A DNA stretch of 64,000 nt. Origin: Plenodomus lindquistii (Eukaryota; Ascomycota; Dothideomycetes; Pleosporales; Leptosphaeriaceae). The position numbers were made by a program, and so were the translations under genes. Location: contig JANUWI010000005.1 in NCBI GenBank assembly GCA_025504975.1, forward strand, positions 1,674,001-1,738,000. Direction: 5' to 3'. The first letter of the stretch is position 1. Every line of letters begins with the position of its first letter. The notes below the pieces were generated by a model. The model did not search any database. It had not been told where the DNA came from and saw nothing but the letters and a program-made list of their open reading frames with translations. Shown piece after piece: positions 1-11,649 of the stretch.

Positions 1-2520
1 TATTCAGCAGCCTTGGGAGCGGCAGGGTATCCGACACTCTTGGTGCTAGTAGTACTGGTCGGATTTCCGGGCACGTCTGGATATTCCTCCTTTTGGACAG
101 GCGCCACAGACTTAGACGCGACTGGGTAGTCCGCAGGGTAAGCCGATGAAATGGCGGTAGGATACGCAGGAACATCGGTGGGAGCGTTGATGGGCTTGGT
201 CAGTGTGATGGTGACGGTCTCATCAACGTAAACGCTGGTGGTCCAGCCCTCGGGGTATTTGGCCTCCTTTGTTGACTGCGCGCACTTGCCACAAAAAGTC
301 TTTGTGATGACAGTGATGACAGTAGTGAAGCCGGTAGGGCAGACATCGACGTAACTCGTGGTGACAACCGAAGTCGTGGTACCACTCGGGAAGCTAGAGT
401 ATTCCTCAGGCCCCTTTGTGATTGAAGGAACGTTGTCGTGGTCCTTTGCAGTACTGGATGCGACGTATGCCGGGTAATTCTTGAAGCTCTCAGATGGGTA
501 AACATCTTGACCCTTTGAAATCTGGGCAGGGTAAGAGTACGCAACCGACGAGCTTTCGGCAGGGTAGGGGTGCGAAACAGAAGAGCTCGTGGTAGGGTAG
601 ACTTTGCTGGAGGTGCTGCAAGAGGTAGACAATCCAGCCTCGGAGGTGGACTCGTATTGAACCGAGTGCTCGCTGAAGTATGAAGCGGAAGCAATGCCGG
701 TAGGATAGCTGCCCGGGTAGACGACACTGGCGCTACCGGATGGGTAGACCGAGCTGCTGTCGATGTACACTGAGCTGGCGGAAGCACTGGCGGTAGGATA
801 GATAGAGGAATTTCCCACAGTAGACGAAACGAGATTCGAAGATGAGGTCGCACCACTGGGAGTGTAAACAGATGGCCTCACAATAGTGCTGTTGGCCTCG
901 TAAACACTGGAGGCCTTGGAGCTTGGTAGCACATGGATACTGGAGGATGCCTGAATGCCGGAGGTGCTGTACATGGTAGAAGATGCATTAGTGCTGGATG
1001 CGACATACATGCTGGATGATGTCTTCAAGCTGGAAGAGAGCTTGCTGCTAGGTGCAACGGAACTCGGCGAGACCTGGATGCTGGATGCACTGTATACGCT
1101 GGAAGATGCCTTCAAGCTGGAAGAAGGTTTGGTGCTGGACGCAATGGAGCTCGACGATACCCTCGCGCTAGGAGCGGCTGGGCTGGATGAAGCCTTGGTG
1201 CTGGAGGCAAGGACGCTGGAAGAAATCTTGGTGCTGGAGGACAGCTTGGAGCTGGATGAAGCCTTGGTGCTGGAGAACAGCTTGGAGCTTGAGGTGATCT
1301 TAGTGCTCGATGCTAGAGTGCTTAAGGCGATCTTGGAGGAGGAGGCCTTGGTACTGGAAGAGACGACTGCGCTGGACGAAACAGCACATGCGGCTTGTGT
1401 GTGCTTCTTTGCGAAGTTTCCTTCCAAAGACGTCTTTGTCCAGTATCCGAAAGACTGGCAAAGGTCGACATTCCTGACGGAAACGGAGGCCTCCCAGAGC
1501 ATGACACCTCCAAAGTTGGGGAGATCCTTGTACTTGTTGATCAGGTAGTCGGCCTGCGTTGGGTTCAGGTAGTGGTCCTTGTGAGTGGGCAGACCGTCTG
1601 GCCCGGCAGGGAGTCCAAGGTAGAGCTTCGTCTTCTTGTTCACGGGCGTGGCGGCCAACCAGTCGAGCCAGGCTTGGAAGGTGAACGTGGTGGATGTGAG
1701 CTTGCCATTAGATGCCTTGAGATCGGTGTATCCCTTCATCGCAGAGCAGTCGTAGGTGTTGTAGAATTGGGCAAAGATGAAGTCGAACTGAACAGCCATC
1801 AACGCTGGAGCAATGCGTACGTCGGGCACAACGCACTGTGGTGCGGCTGACAAAAGCATCTTGGAATTGCCCTTGACATACTTTGCAAAGACGTCGTAGT
1901 TCTTATAGAGCAGATCAGCAGTACCAGTCGCCCACTCCTCAGCCTCAAGGTCAAGGTCAAATCCGTCCACGACTGCGGTTCCGAATGGTCGAGGCTTGCC
2001 GGCCCATGCATTAGTCACAGGACCGTACGCGCCGATGAGGAATTCCGCAAACCAGTTGGCTACATCCGCAGTTGGCAGGGTGTAGTTTACAGGGTATCCG
2101 CCGCCGATAGACAGCATGACCTTCTTGCCAGAAGCCTGGCAGTCTTTGATCGATTGCTCAACGCCTGGGCAAGTCCTTAAAAGCTGACTGGGCTTGCCAG
2201 TCTTGGGGTCGGGGTAATAGTCAGCTTGACAGGCATTGGCTGCGGACAAGTCAGCTGGTAGTCGCTCGGACTTGTCACATCCGCATACCATGATTAGTCC
2301 CTGGGTACTCATTGCGAGCCTTGGGGAACACGTTGACGAAGCCAATGTTGACGATATCAATGCCAGGGTCTGCGCAAACCTGCGATAGGGGGATCTGATC
2401 CGAGCCCTGTCCCCAATAGACAGCAACGTTCCTGTTGGAGTTGCTGTCGAACTTGGCGGATACGGTCGAGGTGAGCAAGCCAACTGCAATGGCAGCACGA
2501 GAGAGGATGGAAAAAGACAT
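1..2520 (-). CDS. Secreted class III GH18 chitinase, C-terminus cut by window edge
   Basis: Endochitinase of glycoside hydrolase family 18, fungal/plant class III type, which cleaves beta-1,4-GlcNAc polymers in the wall or outside the cell. Exon 1 is 2520-2289 and exon 2 is 2239-1. The 49-nt intron 2240-2288 has a GTATGC donor and a CTGAC...CCGCAG acceptor and restores the frame. Residues 1-22 form a signal peptide ending VSA. VAVYWGQG opens the barrel, LSIGGG follows, and the catalytic signature DGFDLDLE lies at about residues 169-176 with Glu176 as the predicted acid. The catalytic domain ends near residue 345. From about 360 the protein is a very long, repetitive Ser/Thr-rich tail (SSTKASSS-type units, then Tyr-Pro-rich segments), still open at position 1. 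Such tails are heavily O-mannosylated and often end in a GPI signal in ChiA-type chitinases, but the end is not visible here. Function is confident; the tail's role is inferred. Confidence 0.93.
955..1390 (-). repeat. Imperfect Ser/Thr repeat array within chitinase tail
   Basis: The coding strand repeats short units encoding SSTKASSSKL-like peptides (on the + strand, recurring 'gtgctggaagatgcc/agcttgg' blocks). The units are imperfect and codon-level similar, which suggests expansion by slippage or unequal recombination. The repeat gives a long Ser-rich open frame on both strands; only the minus strand is in frame with the GH18 domain. Confidence 0.7.
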
Positions 2521-5449
2521 TATTATCAGATTAATGGGGTAAAGGCACTACAGGAGTGAATGATAGGACGGCCGGAAGCCTGTAAAGACTGTGATGAGTT
2601 AGACTCAACGAGAGGACGCAAGCTGAAATGCTGCAGTTGAACTGATACTCGAAAGAGTGACTGAGGTTGAACTGAAAAGCAGTACAATAGAAGATAGAAA
2701 CACCATGGGAGATCGCCAAATATCTACAAGTAGAAGCGGTACCTGCATGGCGAGTCGGGGGCTAATACTACCGTTGATTGGCATGAAGCCACCGCGCAGG
2801 ATGAGACGGCAGACGCTTTTGGTGGCATCTAGCAGACGCAGGAACAAACGGCAACATGTCATCTGATGATGCCATTGGTGGATCCTGCAATGGACTAGCC
2901 GTAAGTGGTCTCTAGAATCCCAAGGCGTCCAGCAACCTCTGCAGTCTGGCGAGCGCTAAGCTTCAATGTAGCATCCATCACAAGCCTTGACATGACGCCT
3001 GTCCTAGATTGCTTGACCGGTCGTTGTGCCGTGCGTGAGGATCGATAAAATCATCTCGGTTAAAGGCAGAGATTGCCCAGAAGCCAGTGATCGCGTGAAG
3101 GAAGCATCTTGGTACATATGCAGTCCAGATTCGCCCGGGACAAACAGTAAGGGTCTTGGACGGCATGGTGACCTTGTTTCGTCGCCCGAAGGATCGTGGG
3201 GCGTCCTGCGTTTATAATGCCAACCATCTCATCTCACTGAAGCTATTGCGGCACAGTCGCTGTCACGGAAAGTCAGCAGACAGCACCTATGTAGGGGGAA
3301 TTTGTGTTGTTCTCATGAGAATGCCGCGCATGCTAAATTGGAAGCACGGATGATGGTTGTTGCCTGCAGAGGTACCAACGATGGCATAGACGATAGTGTC
3401 TCATCTGGTCGCTGCATGGTAGGTAATGTGGAGTGGGCAAAGTGAAGAGGCTGTCTTAACCGCGGCTTAGCGCATGCGGTTCTCTAAATCAGGGGTCGTC
3501 GGCCTTGCCGCTTCAGGTTGACAACAGCAGCCATCGAATGCCATGTGACGGACACTCTGAATGGATCCATGGAGGTGACAAGAGCGGATGCGATGGGGAT
3601 ACTCTGAACTTGACGTTGGTGTTTTCCAGTCTCTTCGTATCCAACGTCTTCTCGTAACTGCCATGTTAGCAGGCGCCATCACAACACAGTACATACCCAT
3701 GGCACAGGGCAATCTCCGACAGATGAACGAGAACGGTTGGTCGGCCTCGCGAACCCTCGGCACTGGATACTGTAAAGGGCTTTTTCACGCGATGTGCAAT
3801 ACATGACTCGATAGAATTTGACGGCATCATGCGTGTGTGCCCGAGAGAGCGACGTCTGCTGGTCGAAGATGATGCGCAATGGCAAGTGGGACGTGCCTGG
3901 GACCCAAAATTGATTTGCAGGCCCGCGCTGAGGATGGGTGATGGGTGCCGGCGCGGATCTTCAGCTACGGTCGCCGATCTTGGAGAAGGATCAGGAAAGT
4001 GAAGCCAACGTGAGTGGTTCCAGGTCGCTGCGCCTTTGTTCGTGCCGTGCATCAATTAGCCACAGGTGACGGGGCACTCGAGCGCAGCTGAGCCCTGGAG
4101 TGTGCCAGCTAGTCACGTGCTAGTATACTTGTCAATCTGACCAGACTAAGGGGCATCTTCTTATAAGCTTTGGGCCACTAGGCCATCTTGACTACAGTTC
4201 AGAGGTTGAAGCTCTTGTGGCAAGACGGAGATTCAAGAAAAAAAAGGATCGCTCTGGCTGCATGCTACAACTCGCCAGCCTTTGGTACCATTGTGTATGT
4301 ACTCTGAGAGTAGAGTACTGACGACTGTGTTGTATTCGGCACGACCTCGGAATGGTAGCCGATGTCGCTAAGCGGCGGCTCCGGGCCGGGCCCTCTGCGC
4401 TGTTGCAGCGGTTTGCATCGCTGATTGGAGGGCACGTCCAATGGGTGTAAAGATATTCTGCAGAGTAGAGTAGAGTAGAGTAGAGCAGAGCAGAGTAGAG
4501 CAGAGTAGAGCAGAGCAGAGCAGAGTAGAGTAGAGGAAGCCATGTGTAGTCTGCGGGTGGGTACAAGTACAAGACGAGTCTGCTTCCTGGGACGGCTGAG
4601 AGACCAGACGAGCCTGCACTGCTGCGCTTCCAAGTTTCTTCGGGGGCGGGTGGGCAGCCATGACCGCATGTGCGTTAGGAGCAGCGGTTGATGAGCTGGC
4701 ACTCGCATCCCAACCCCCATGGCCGTCACCACTGCGTCTTTTTGGAGCCAACGCCTGTCACTTGTATGCAGGCCGCCTGCTGCGCGCCCGTCCACGCTCA
4801 GCTCCACGGCCAGCCGACATCGTGGACCTGGCTCCGCAGCGCACGTCGAGTAGTCGCTCCCGCCTCGACGCCGTCACCGCTCGCCGTGCGACTATGCATA
4901 CACGCCGAGTCAATCCAATTGTGCCCTCTGCCTCTGCCTCTGGCTGCAACGCCCGCTGTGGCTGAAGCCGCCGCCTCGTCTTCGCGTCCCTCGTCGTCGA
5001 CGACGCATTGCACACGACGCATTGGACCGCGACAACGCACGCGCACCCACGAATCGCGCATGCTCAGCGCATCGCCGCGCCCGTCGACAAGTTGCGGTGA
5101 GAGGTGCGTTCGATTTGCTGTGGGCGGCGGCGTGTGTTAAGAGATGGCTGGGTGCCAGCCTCTGCCCGGGCGCCCAACCACCCTCGACCGTCGCCTGTGT
5201 GCTGCGCGACACGGCGCCCGCAATGGCTCCGCACCCAACTCCTCTGCCTCTGCTGTATCTAACACGCTGCAGTCCAGCCATTTCTGACGCTTGCCGTGCA
5301 TACTATAAGCTGCCCTCGCCCGCTGCACCACCCTGCCCGACACGCCCAAGCCGCCGGGCCTGCCCCCCTCAAACCCGGCGGGTGCCATTGCGCCGTCATC
5401 GAGCGGGCCTCCACGTCTAGAGTAGTGCGCAGCCGTCGCCAGCATCACG
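2521..5449. other. Intergenic region, about 2.9 kb
   Basis: No open frame here shows recognisable protein features; the ORFs are short, overlapping and on both strands. It should hold the divergent promoters of the chitinase (left) and the coiled-coil gene (right). It contains the pentanucleotide repeat near 4.5 kb and a CG-rich stretch from about 4.7 kb to 5.45 kb that is probably the promoter/leader of the right-hand gene. Confidence 0.6.
4464..4535. repeat. Pentanucleotide microsatellite (GAGTA/GAGCA)n
   Basis: A run of about 14 copies of the pentamer AGAGT or AGAGC, read directly from the sequence. It mixes two unit variants and lies in noncoding DNA. On the minus strand it creates artificial Leu/Ser/Thr/Tyr-rich open frames. 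Confidence 0.9.
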
Positions 5450-7870
5450 GTGACGAGCAGGGAGTCGCCCGCGCCCGCGCCCGCAAACATACTCGCTCAC
5501 ATAGCACCGGCCCTTGACGATACCACGACCGCTGACGACCCCCACACGCCCTACCGCACCTCTCTCCAGCTCCGCCAGCAAGAAGCAGACGCCTTCTACC
5601 GCGCGCAGCACACGCACTCGCGCGCCAGCAGTTCGGCGGGAAGCAGCCTGCGCCGCACCCCCAACTTCCAGCGCTCGCGCTCCGTCGACCCGGTCGAGCA
5701 ACAGCGCCTGGTCCGCTTTGCATCACCGCGCCCTCGCGCACTCTCGGTCGAGCCCCATCCCGCACTGCGCGTCAGCCGTCGCACCGCCTCTGCCATTCGC
5801 TTTGTGCTCGAGGAAGCTCTCCGTGCGCCTCACACCTTCACCCCAGATCTGGTCGAGGAAAACGCCTCCATGTCGGACCTCACTGGCGCACGAGCTGCCA
5901 ATGGCGGCGCGCGCACCACAGGTGGCCCCATCCCCGTCTCACAGGCCGAGCGCGCCAATATCCGCACGCCACAGATGATCATGAACGCCCGCCGACAGCG
6001 CGCAGAAGCCGAAGAACAGCGCAAGGCGGAAGAAGAGCGCCGGCGAGTGAGCGCCGAGAGAAGAACGCAAGCTATCTCTGGCGGAGCTGGCCCTCCCACC
6101 ACCGAGCCAGGAGCTCAGAGACAGCCCCAGTCGGCTCCTCTGAGGTCTGGCGATCCCTACGTACAGTACCCTGCATCGTCTGGCGGCGTTCCTCGCCAGC
6201 CGGAACGCTTGATACCCACCTCCAACCCTACACAAGAAACAAGTGCAGGTGCATCACAAGGGAGACCAAGGGCTAGCTCTCAGTCACAGCAAGCGACTCG
6301 ACCTGCCCCAGCAAATACCGGAGCTGCAACCACTACAGACCCTGCGTCTAGACGTCCTCCGCAGTCACAGCATGCGCGACGACCCTCTGGCGCTACAGGC
6401 TCTTCACAAGCAGGTCCCTCGACGGCGGCTCCACAACGGCCACCTCCACCGACAACATCAAACACGCAACTGCGCGAGTCAACGACCTCAAACTTCCCGC
6501 ATGCTTTCGAGCGCTGGGAGACCCTCTCGTCCCACTGGGAAGGCCTCACATCCTATTGGATACGGCGCCTGGAGCAAAATACAGATGAGGTACGCCGGGA
6601 GCCGTTGGCGCAGCAAATGTCACGGCAAATCACAGACCTGTCAGCAGCTGGCGCGAACCTATTCCATGCAGTGGTTGAGCTGCAGCGGTTGCGTGCTTCA
6701 TCCGAGCGCAAGTTTCAGAGGTGGTTCTACGAGCACCGTCAGGAACAAGAACGTGCCCAAGAACGGGAGGCGCAATTTTCAGAACAGATCAACACCGAGC
6801 GCGAGGCCCGCATTGAGGCCGAGTCAAATATGGAGCGTTTGACCACCGAGAAGAAGAACGCAGAACGTGCGGTGTCAGAGATGAAGCGCGAGCTGCAAAT
6901 CTCCAAAGAAGAAGCTCGAAGGGCGTGGGAGGAGCTTGGAAGGCGTGAGCAAGAGGAACGCGACCGCACATTTTCTTTACGCGAAGGCCAGCCTACCCTG
7001 GTAGGTGGCGTCCAAGTGGTACCAATGGCGCAGAATTTGGGCGGGCCTGAAAGAGGACACAACGAAGATGCGTATGCGGGTGCACAAAGCGGTGACTCGG
7101 GTATTGAGCAGCACTATTCCTATGAGGAAGCCCAATCGCCTACAGATACTGACCCGTTTACTGAAGCTGGTCGCCACCCCCGTCGAGAGCCTGAGCTGCC
7201 ATCACATGTCGCACAGGGCACATACGTTCCCTCAGGGGCTGCTCCTGTCTCGTCTCGCCCAGCAGCTACTCACCCAGAGGCTGATCCAGTCCAAGTTCCA
7301 GCTCCTCTTCAATATCCTTATTACACGTCGCAATCACAGCAGGCGTCCACACAGCCCGCTGCATCAATGCCTGAGGCGTTCTATCAGCAGCCGGGCTCAT
7401 ATCTGCATCAAGATCCTGCGAACGCACACGAAGATGAGCGATCGTATGTCACCTCCCAGGGCGAAGCCACCTCCGAAGGCGACGAGGAATATGCCATTGA
7501 TCAAGAAGGCAACTTCATTCGTGATGAGGCTGGTCGCCGTATCCCATATCGATCTCTCCAGTCCCCTGTGTCAGATGAGTATGATGTGCAGGAGGATCGT
7601 CGACGCGAACTCGAACATCTTCAACGCTATGGCACGGCTGCGTCAACACAAAGCGGCTACGTTGCGACAACGAGCGCTGGATCCCCCCATGATCAGGGAC
7701 AGCCCACCGCAGGGGGTCGCCCAGACTACAGTGGTGACGGTTATGGTGACGAATGGGTTGGTATGAGACATCACCACCCTACTAGGCTGAGCGACGTACC
7801 CGAAGAAGATGAGAGGAGTCGGACTTCGCCTAGTCGGGCAAGCCAGGCCAGTCGTGGAAGATTGTACTGA
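5450..7870 (+). CDS. Disordered/coiled-coil protein of unknown function; start unresolved
   Basis: Not recognised as a named family. The frame is open from the TAG at 5423 to the stop at 7868-7870, but the first in-frame ATG is at 5870; position 5450 is a GTG. Residue numbers here count from 5450. The segment before 5870 looks like genuine protein: arginine/serine-rich, then RTASAIRFVLEEALR at about residues 111-125. A charged helix follows (about 180-205), then a Pro/Ser/Thr/Gln-rich disordered stretch (about 210-345), a Trp-containing helical block with FERWETLSSHWEGL (about 350-365), a long coiled coil (about 415-505), and an acidic, Tyr/Gln-rich C-terminal tail. The start could be an upstream spliced exon, a non-AUG codon, or Met 5870 giving about 666 residues. 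Coiled coil plus disorder suggests a scaffold or cytoskeleton-associated protein, but that is only inference. Confidence 0.7.
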   Translation: MTSRESPAPAPANILAHIAPALDDTTTADDPHTPYRTSLQLRQQEADAFYRAQHTHSRASSSAGSSLRRTPNFQRSRSVDPVEQQRLVRFASPRPRALSVEPHPALRVSRRTASAIRFVLEEALRAPHTFTPDLVEENASMSDLTGARAANGGARTTGGPIPVSQAERANIRTPQMIMNARRQRAEAEEQRKAEEERRRVSAERRTQAISGGAGPPTTEPGAQRQPQSAPLRSGDPYVQYPASSGGVPRQPERLIPTSNPTQETSAGASQGRPRASSQSQQATRPAPANTGAATTTDPASRRPPQSQHARRPSGATGSSQAGPSTAAPQRPPPPTTSNTQLRESTTSNFPHAFERWETLSSHWEGLTSYWIRRLEQNTDEVRREPLAQQMSRQITDLSAAGANLFHAVVELQRLRASSERKFQRWFYEHRQEQERAQEREAQFSEQINTEREARIEAESNMERLTTEKKNAERAVSEMKRELQISKEEARRAWEELGRREQEERDRTFSLREGQPTLVGGVQVVPMAQNLGGPERGHNEDAYAGAQSGDSGIEQHYSYEEAQSPTDTDPFTEAGRHPRREPELPSHVAQGTYVPSGAAPVSSRPAATHPEADPVQVPAPLQYPYYTSQSQQASTQPAASMPEAFYQQPGSYLHQDPANAHEDERSYVTSQGEATSEGDEEYAIDQEGNFIRDEAGRRIPYRSLQSPVSDEYDVQEDRRRELEHLQRYGTAASTQSGYVATTSAGSPHDQGQPTAGGRPDYSGDGYGDEWVGMRHHHPTRLSDVPEEDERSRTSPSRASQASRGRLY

Positions 7871-9027
7871 ACAAAGCGCTCAAGCGATTCGACAAGCGTT
7901 CTTTCACACAGCGCCATACTTCACACCAGGCCATCCGGCAAACAGATCAAGGATGTACACTTCTCGCCACGAAATTGAACTGTCGACGTGTGTTGCTGAT
8001 TGCACCATTCTCTCAGACGACGAATCTCGCCATCCTATCAAAATCGCATGTGCATATGTCACATCGCCACAGCATGTCTGACCGTGAGCATGAGCACCAT
8101 CTTTTCATTGTCTATCCTTCACAATCTCGCATTCGAGTTACCCGACCCAGCCAATGGCTGCGTGTCTTTTGTGTTTTCTACCTGCATCTATCTTGGCTTC
8201 GCGTACTCCGTTATGGGTATAATGTTTTGTACTAGTACTCCTGAGATTTTGTCTTCATCACGAGCACGGTGTTTTAGGGTATTGGGGGGTCTAGATGGCG
8301 AGGCTGGCCAAGGTCTTCCATGATGGTACTGATGGAGTCATTGGAACGTATGGCGGAGGGAATGTGAGTCCGAATCTAATAATGGGGGGCTGTTTGTGCA
8401 TGGGGTGAGAGACGAATCAATGTTATTGAAGGTGCGCGGAGATTTAACATCATCCAATTCTTGAGTACTGTCTTCGCTGGTCTCCTGATTTCCACATTCT
8501 TCTCTGCTTATCGGCCATTACTACAATTGACTTCACGTTACGGTGCCACGCTCTGACATGGATCGCGTATGCCAGGAGTCGGGTCGCGCTTTTACTCGCA
8601 GTGACTTCACCTGCCCACTCCAGACGTCTCACACCACCTCACTCAAGCGAAGCCGTCTACCGGTCAACGTTTTCACCGCTCTAACTCAAAGGTCGTGTCA
8701 TTTGTACGCTCAAATTCCACTCCGCGCCTCTTTCGAAAGCTCTGCTCTCGCCCACACACGCCTTCCTCTGAGCCATAGGGGTAAGGTGGGCAGCGATGGC
8801 AGGAATCCGGTCTTGACTGGCCAGAGACTCACAGACTTGTATGCGAGAGATGATAGTGAAAGCTGTATTGAGTCAGATCGTCGGTACACGTCGCGAAATC
8901 CTGTTACTTCACCGATTAACCGATGATCTTAGGTGCGCTCTTCAAGAAACTTGTCTAAGGGTCCGTTTTCAGACACGCCTGCGGGAACTCGAGTGGGCGA
9001 GCTATCAAGGTTGCTACAGCCTGAGGC
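7871..9027. other. Intergenic region, 3' flank of coiled-coil gene
   Basis: Short ORFs only, without recognisable domains. The first few hundred bases are pyrimidine-rich and are probably 3' UTR of the upstream gene. Nothing else identified. Confidence 0.5.
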
Positions 9028-10192
9028 ATGAGCAACGTGGTCCGAAGAACACACAGACGGGAGCCCTGGCTTCCTCTTTGTAATGTGCGGGCCGACAAAG
9101 TGCTAGCACAGCAGCGAGTCCAGGCCACAGTTTCTGCGTTGAGGACTGAAGCGAGCAGCTGCGTGCAGCATACGGATCATGTAAGGGCGGTCAGAGAAGA
9201 AAGTGAAAAGAAAGCGCAAGAGACTGACAAGAAGTTGACCGAGGCGGAGGAAACGAGCGAGCAGAACAAGGCCACCGCTATCGAGTCGGAACGTCTCAAG
9301 AGCAAGACGAAAACATATTGCGATTTCTGTGATACGACGAAAACACAGAGTGACAAAGTCGACAACGCGGCACGAGAGATGAAGAGCATGGTTAAAGGAG
9401 AGAAGACTCCGCAGAGGGCATTTGAGAAGTGGGAGAAGACTCAGTGTCAACAGCTGACACAACTCGTCAGTCTGTGGCGCCGAGTCGAATCCGCCCAGGA
9501 TGACCAGCGTCGAGAGCACGCCGAGAATTGTCAGTCCATAAAGTTTCAGTACAATACAAGAGGCTGAAAAACGCGACATTGATAACCGAAGGGGCTGTGC
9601 TACAACTAGACAAAGACCGAAAAATTATCATCGAGGAGCAGCATAAGTGGAGACTACAGCAAAGCCGAAAGCTGGAGGACCCCGGGCTAGAGCACATTCT
9701 GGAAGCTCGGGTGCGCGAGGAAGTTGAGGACCTGAAGCTGCAAATGGAACATGAGACCGCTAGACTGGCGTATTTCGTTGCTGATCAAGACTTCCAACGG
9801 ATAAAGAACGAGATGCTTGTCAAAGCGAAGGACGAAGGATATGCTTGTGGGTATAATGAGGCCCAAAAAGAAGCCCTCGGTGAGAGGCGAACTAGCAATC
9901 AACAAGACGCTGGATGTTATTGCACACGCAATGAAGAATGCGATAAGTGTGAGTTGGCTAATCTCGGAAGGTCGCATCAGACACCAGCAGAGTGGAGAGA
10001 GGACATCAGCGCTTATGGGGATGGTTATATTGATGGAAGAGAGGACGCCGTGAGACAGGACCATCAATCAAGTGTAGAAGAAGGTCGTTGTAGGGAGCGT
10101 AGAAAGCAGTAAGGAGCGCTTACTCGGGATACATGGCTGGATACGGGCAAGGATACGATGACGGAAAGTATGGAAGGAAGTTTGACGACTGA
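9028..10192 (+). pseudogene. Frameshifted coiled-coil gene (probable pseudogene)
   Basis: Three consecutive coding-like segments lie in different frames. Segment 1 starts at ATG 9028 and runs to a TGA ending at 9567; it is rich in Glu/Lys/Gln with heptad-like helices. Segment 2 is open from 9504 to a TAA at 10110-10112 and continues the same kind of charged helix (LQLDKDRKIIIEEQHKW), then Gly-Tyr motifs (YACGYNEAQKE, YGDGYIDGRED). Segment 3, in the third frame, runs to TGA 10190-10192 and repeats the Gly-Tyr motif (YSGYMAGYGQGYDDGKYG). The overlaps are too short for normal introns, and no convincing donor/acceptor pair links them. One small indel near 9540-9570 and another near 10080-10118 would explain the structure. 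It could still be a young gene with unusual splicing. Function unknown. Confidence 0.5.
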
Positions 10193-10272
10193 AGCTGAGC
10201 GTCATATAATACATATGCAAACGCTTTGTCGAGCTTGTAGAATATTCTTCAGAGTCTAGTATGGTATGGGGA

Positions 10273-11285
10273 TCAAATCTTCGACTCCCTCAACTTCACA
10301 CTGTCCACCCTCTGTCCCTCGTCATCCTGTTCCTTGACCTTTAAGTCCGGGAACTCAGCTGGCATTATCCTCCGCGGATTCGATCCCGGCACAACATTAT
10401 ATTTTTCGAAATCCGTCACCCCCTTGGCTCTCAAGAAATCCTCATCGAGCAGCAACTCGCCATTGACCTCTGCCACTGGCGCCCGAACTATAGCCAGTGC
10501 CGCATCCGAGAATATCGTCGACTTCCTCAAGTCCTTGGCGGCTTCCTTTGCCATGTTCTCTGTGGCGGCAGATTGCACAGCTACAGCAGGCCAGATACTT
10601 GTAATCGCCATCTCGGTTTTACCCTCACGCTGGAAATCCATGGCCAATCCCTTTGTGATGACAGACATGCCCACTTTGCCTGCCGCATACGCAGTCTTCC
10701 CCCTAAAGAAACGCGAGTAAATTGGCGGGCTGACCACGATAATTCTTCCCTTCCATCCACCCTTTTCAAAGTGCGGGAAGGATGCTGTAATGGCGCCATA
10801 GAGTCCCTCAATGTTCACACCCTGCATCAATTTGAAGCGCTTGAAAGGCGTGTTTTGTACCGAACTCCACCAGATTGCGCCAGAGTTGTAGACCAGTACA
10901 TCCAGGCGGCCATATGTCGAGATTGTCTCCGCAAGGAGGCGTTCGATCGATGCATAGTCCCGAGTGTCGACGGCAATGGCGGTCGCTTCGCCGCCCGCCT
11001 CGCGGATCTCGCGCTCGACAGTGGAGATGGTGGAGGCAGGGGAGTTGGGGTTGGGAGGGAAGGGGACAGTTTTGGAGGCGTCAGAAGTAGATTTTGCGGC
11101 CACGACGACTGTGGAAGCTTTGTCAGTTGGGGTTTCCTGGATATTGGAGACGTGTGGGTTCGATCGGAAGGGAGAGGATGTTTCATACTGGCGTAGCCCT
11201 CTTTTGCAAAATCAACAGCGATCTGACGGCCAATGCCTCTTGAGGCACCGACAATGAGTGCCACTGGTTTGGTTGAGGTGGGCAT
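10273..11285 (-). CDS. HSDL2-like short-chain dehydrogenase/reductase with -SKI terminus
   Basis: NAD(P)-dependent oxidoreductase of the classical SDR fold. Exon 1 is 11285-11189 and exon 2 is 11108-10273. The 80-nt intron 11109-11188 has a GTATGA donor and a CTGAC...CCACAG acceptor, giving 310 aa. Visible motifs are the cofactor loop GASRGIG (residues 13-19), NSGA (Asn107), Ser159 in VVSPP, and the catalytic YAAGK (Tyr173, Lys177). The stretch SPP...AYAAGKVGMS and the later IWP resemble the hydroxysteroid dehydrogenase-like protein 2 family rather than generic SDRs; the SCP2 domain of animal HSDL2 is absent. The C-terminus is ESKI, a variant PTS1, so peroxisomal import is plausible. The kappa GST gene is divergent 364 bp away and carries a similar terminus. 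Substrate unknown; a role in fatty or acyl metabolism is inferred from family only. Confidence 0.9.
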
Positions 11286-11649
11286 GTTGTTGATCGGCGT
11301 ATGAGTGCTTGGTAGCGTCTGCTATTCACATGTAACTCCAGCAGCTGCGAAAATGATGTCTATGGAGAAATTTTCCAAGGTCAGAGTCTCATCCCCCATA
11401 TAAGCAACTCGGCATGACGAACTCAAACATCCCACGACCCGACTATACTAAACACAAGCCACGCTGCCGCGGTGGATGTTCAACCCTATGATTAGTGATT
11501 AGAGCTACCCCAGCTTTTTAGTCGGACCTCGGCTGCCAAGTAACGTTAGTCTGCATATGGTAAGCTGACATGTGTGCCCGTCTTGCGGCCGAATTAACAG
11601 ATAGTTATTGTTTTCTCTTTTCTGGAATGTAGGCGCAAGCATTGTGACA
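11286..11649. promoter_or_regulatory. Shared divergent promoter region, SDR / kappa GST
   Basis: The 364 bp between the two start codons must contain both promoters and both 5' leaders. No specific factor site was identified with confidence. The head-to-head arrangement allows co-regulation. Confidence 0.5.

Noticed and set aside
955..1548. Plus-strand 197-codon ORF rich in Leu/Glu
   Set aside because: It is the antisense of the chitinase Ser/Thr repeat tail; repeat structure alone keeps it open.
4192..4807. Minus-strand ORFs with Leu-Tyr-Ser-Thr repeats
   Set aside because: Created by the GAGTA/GAGCA microsatellite; no domains.
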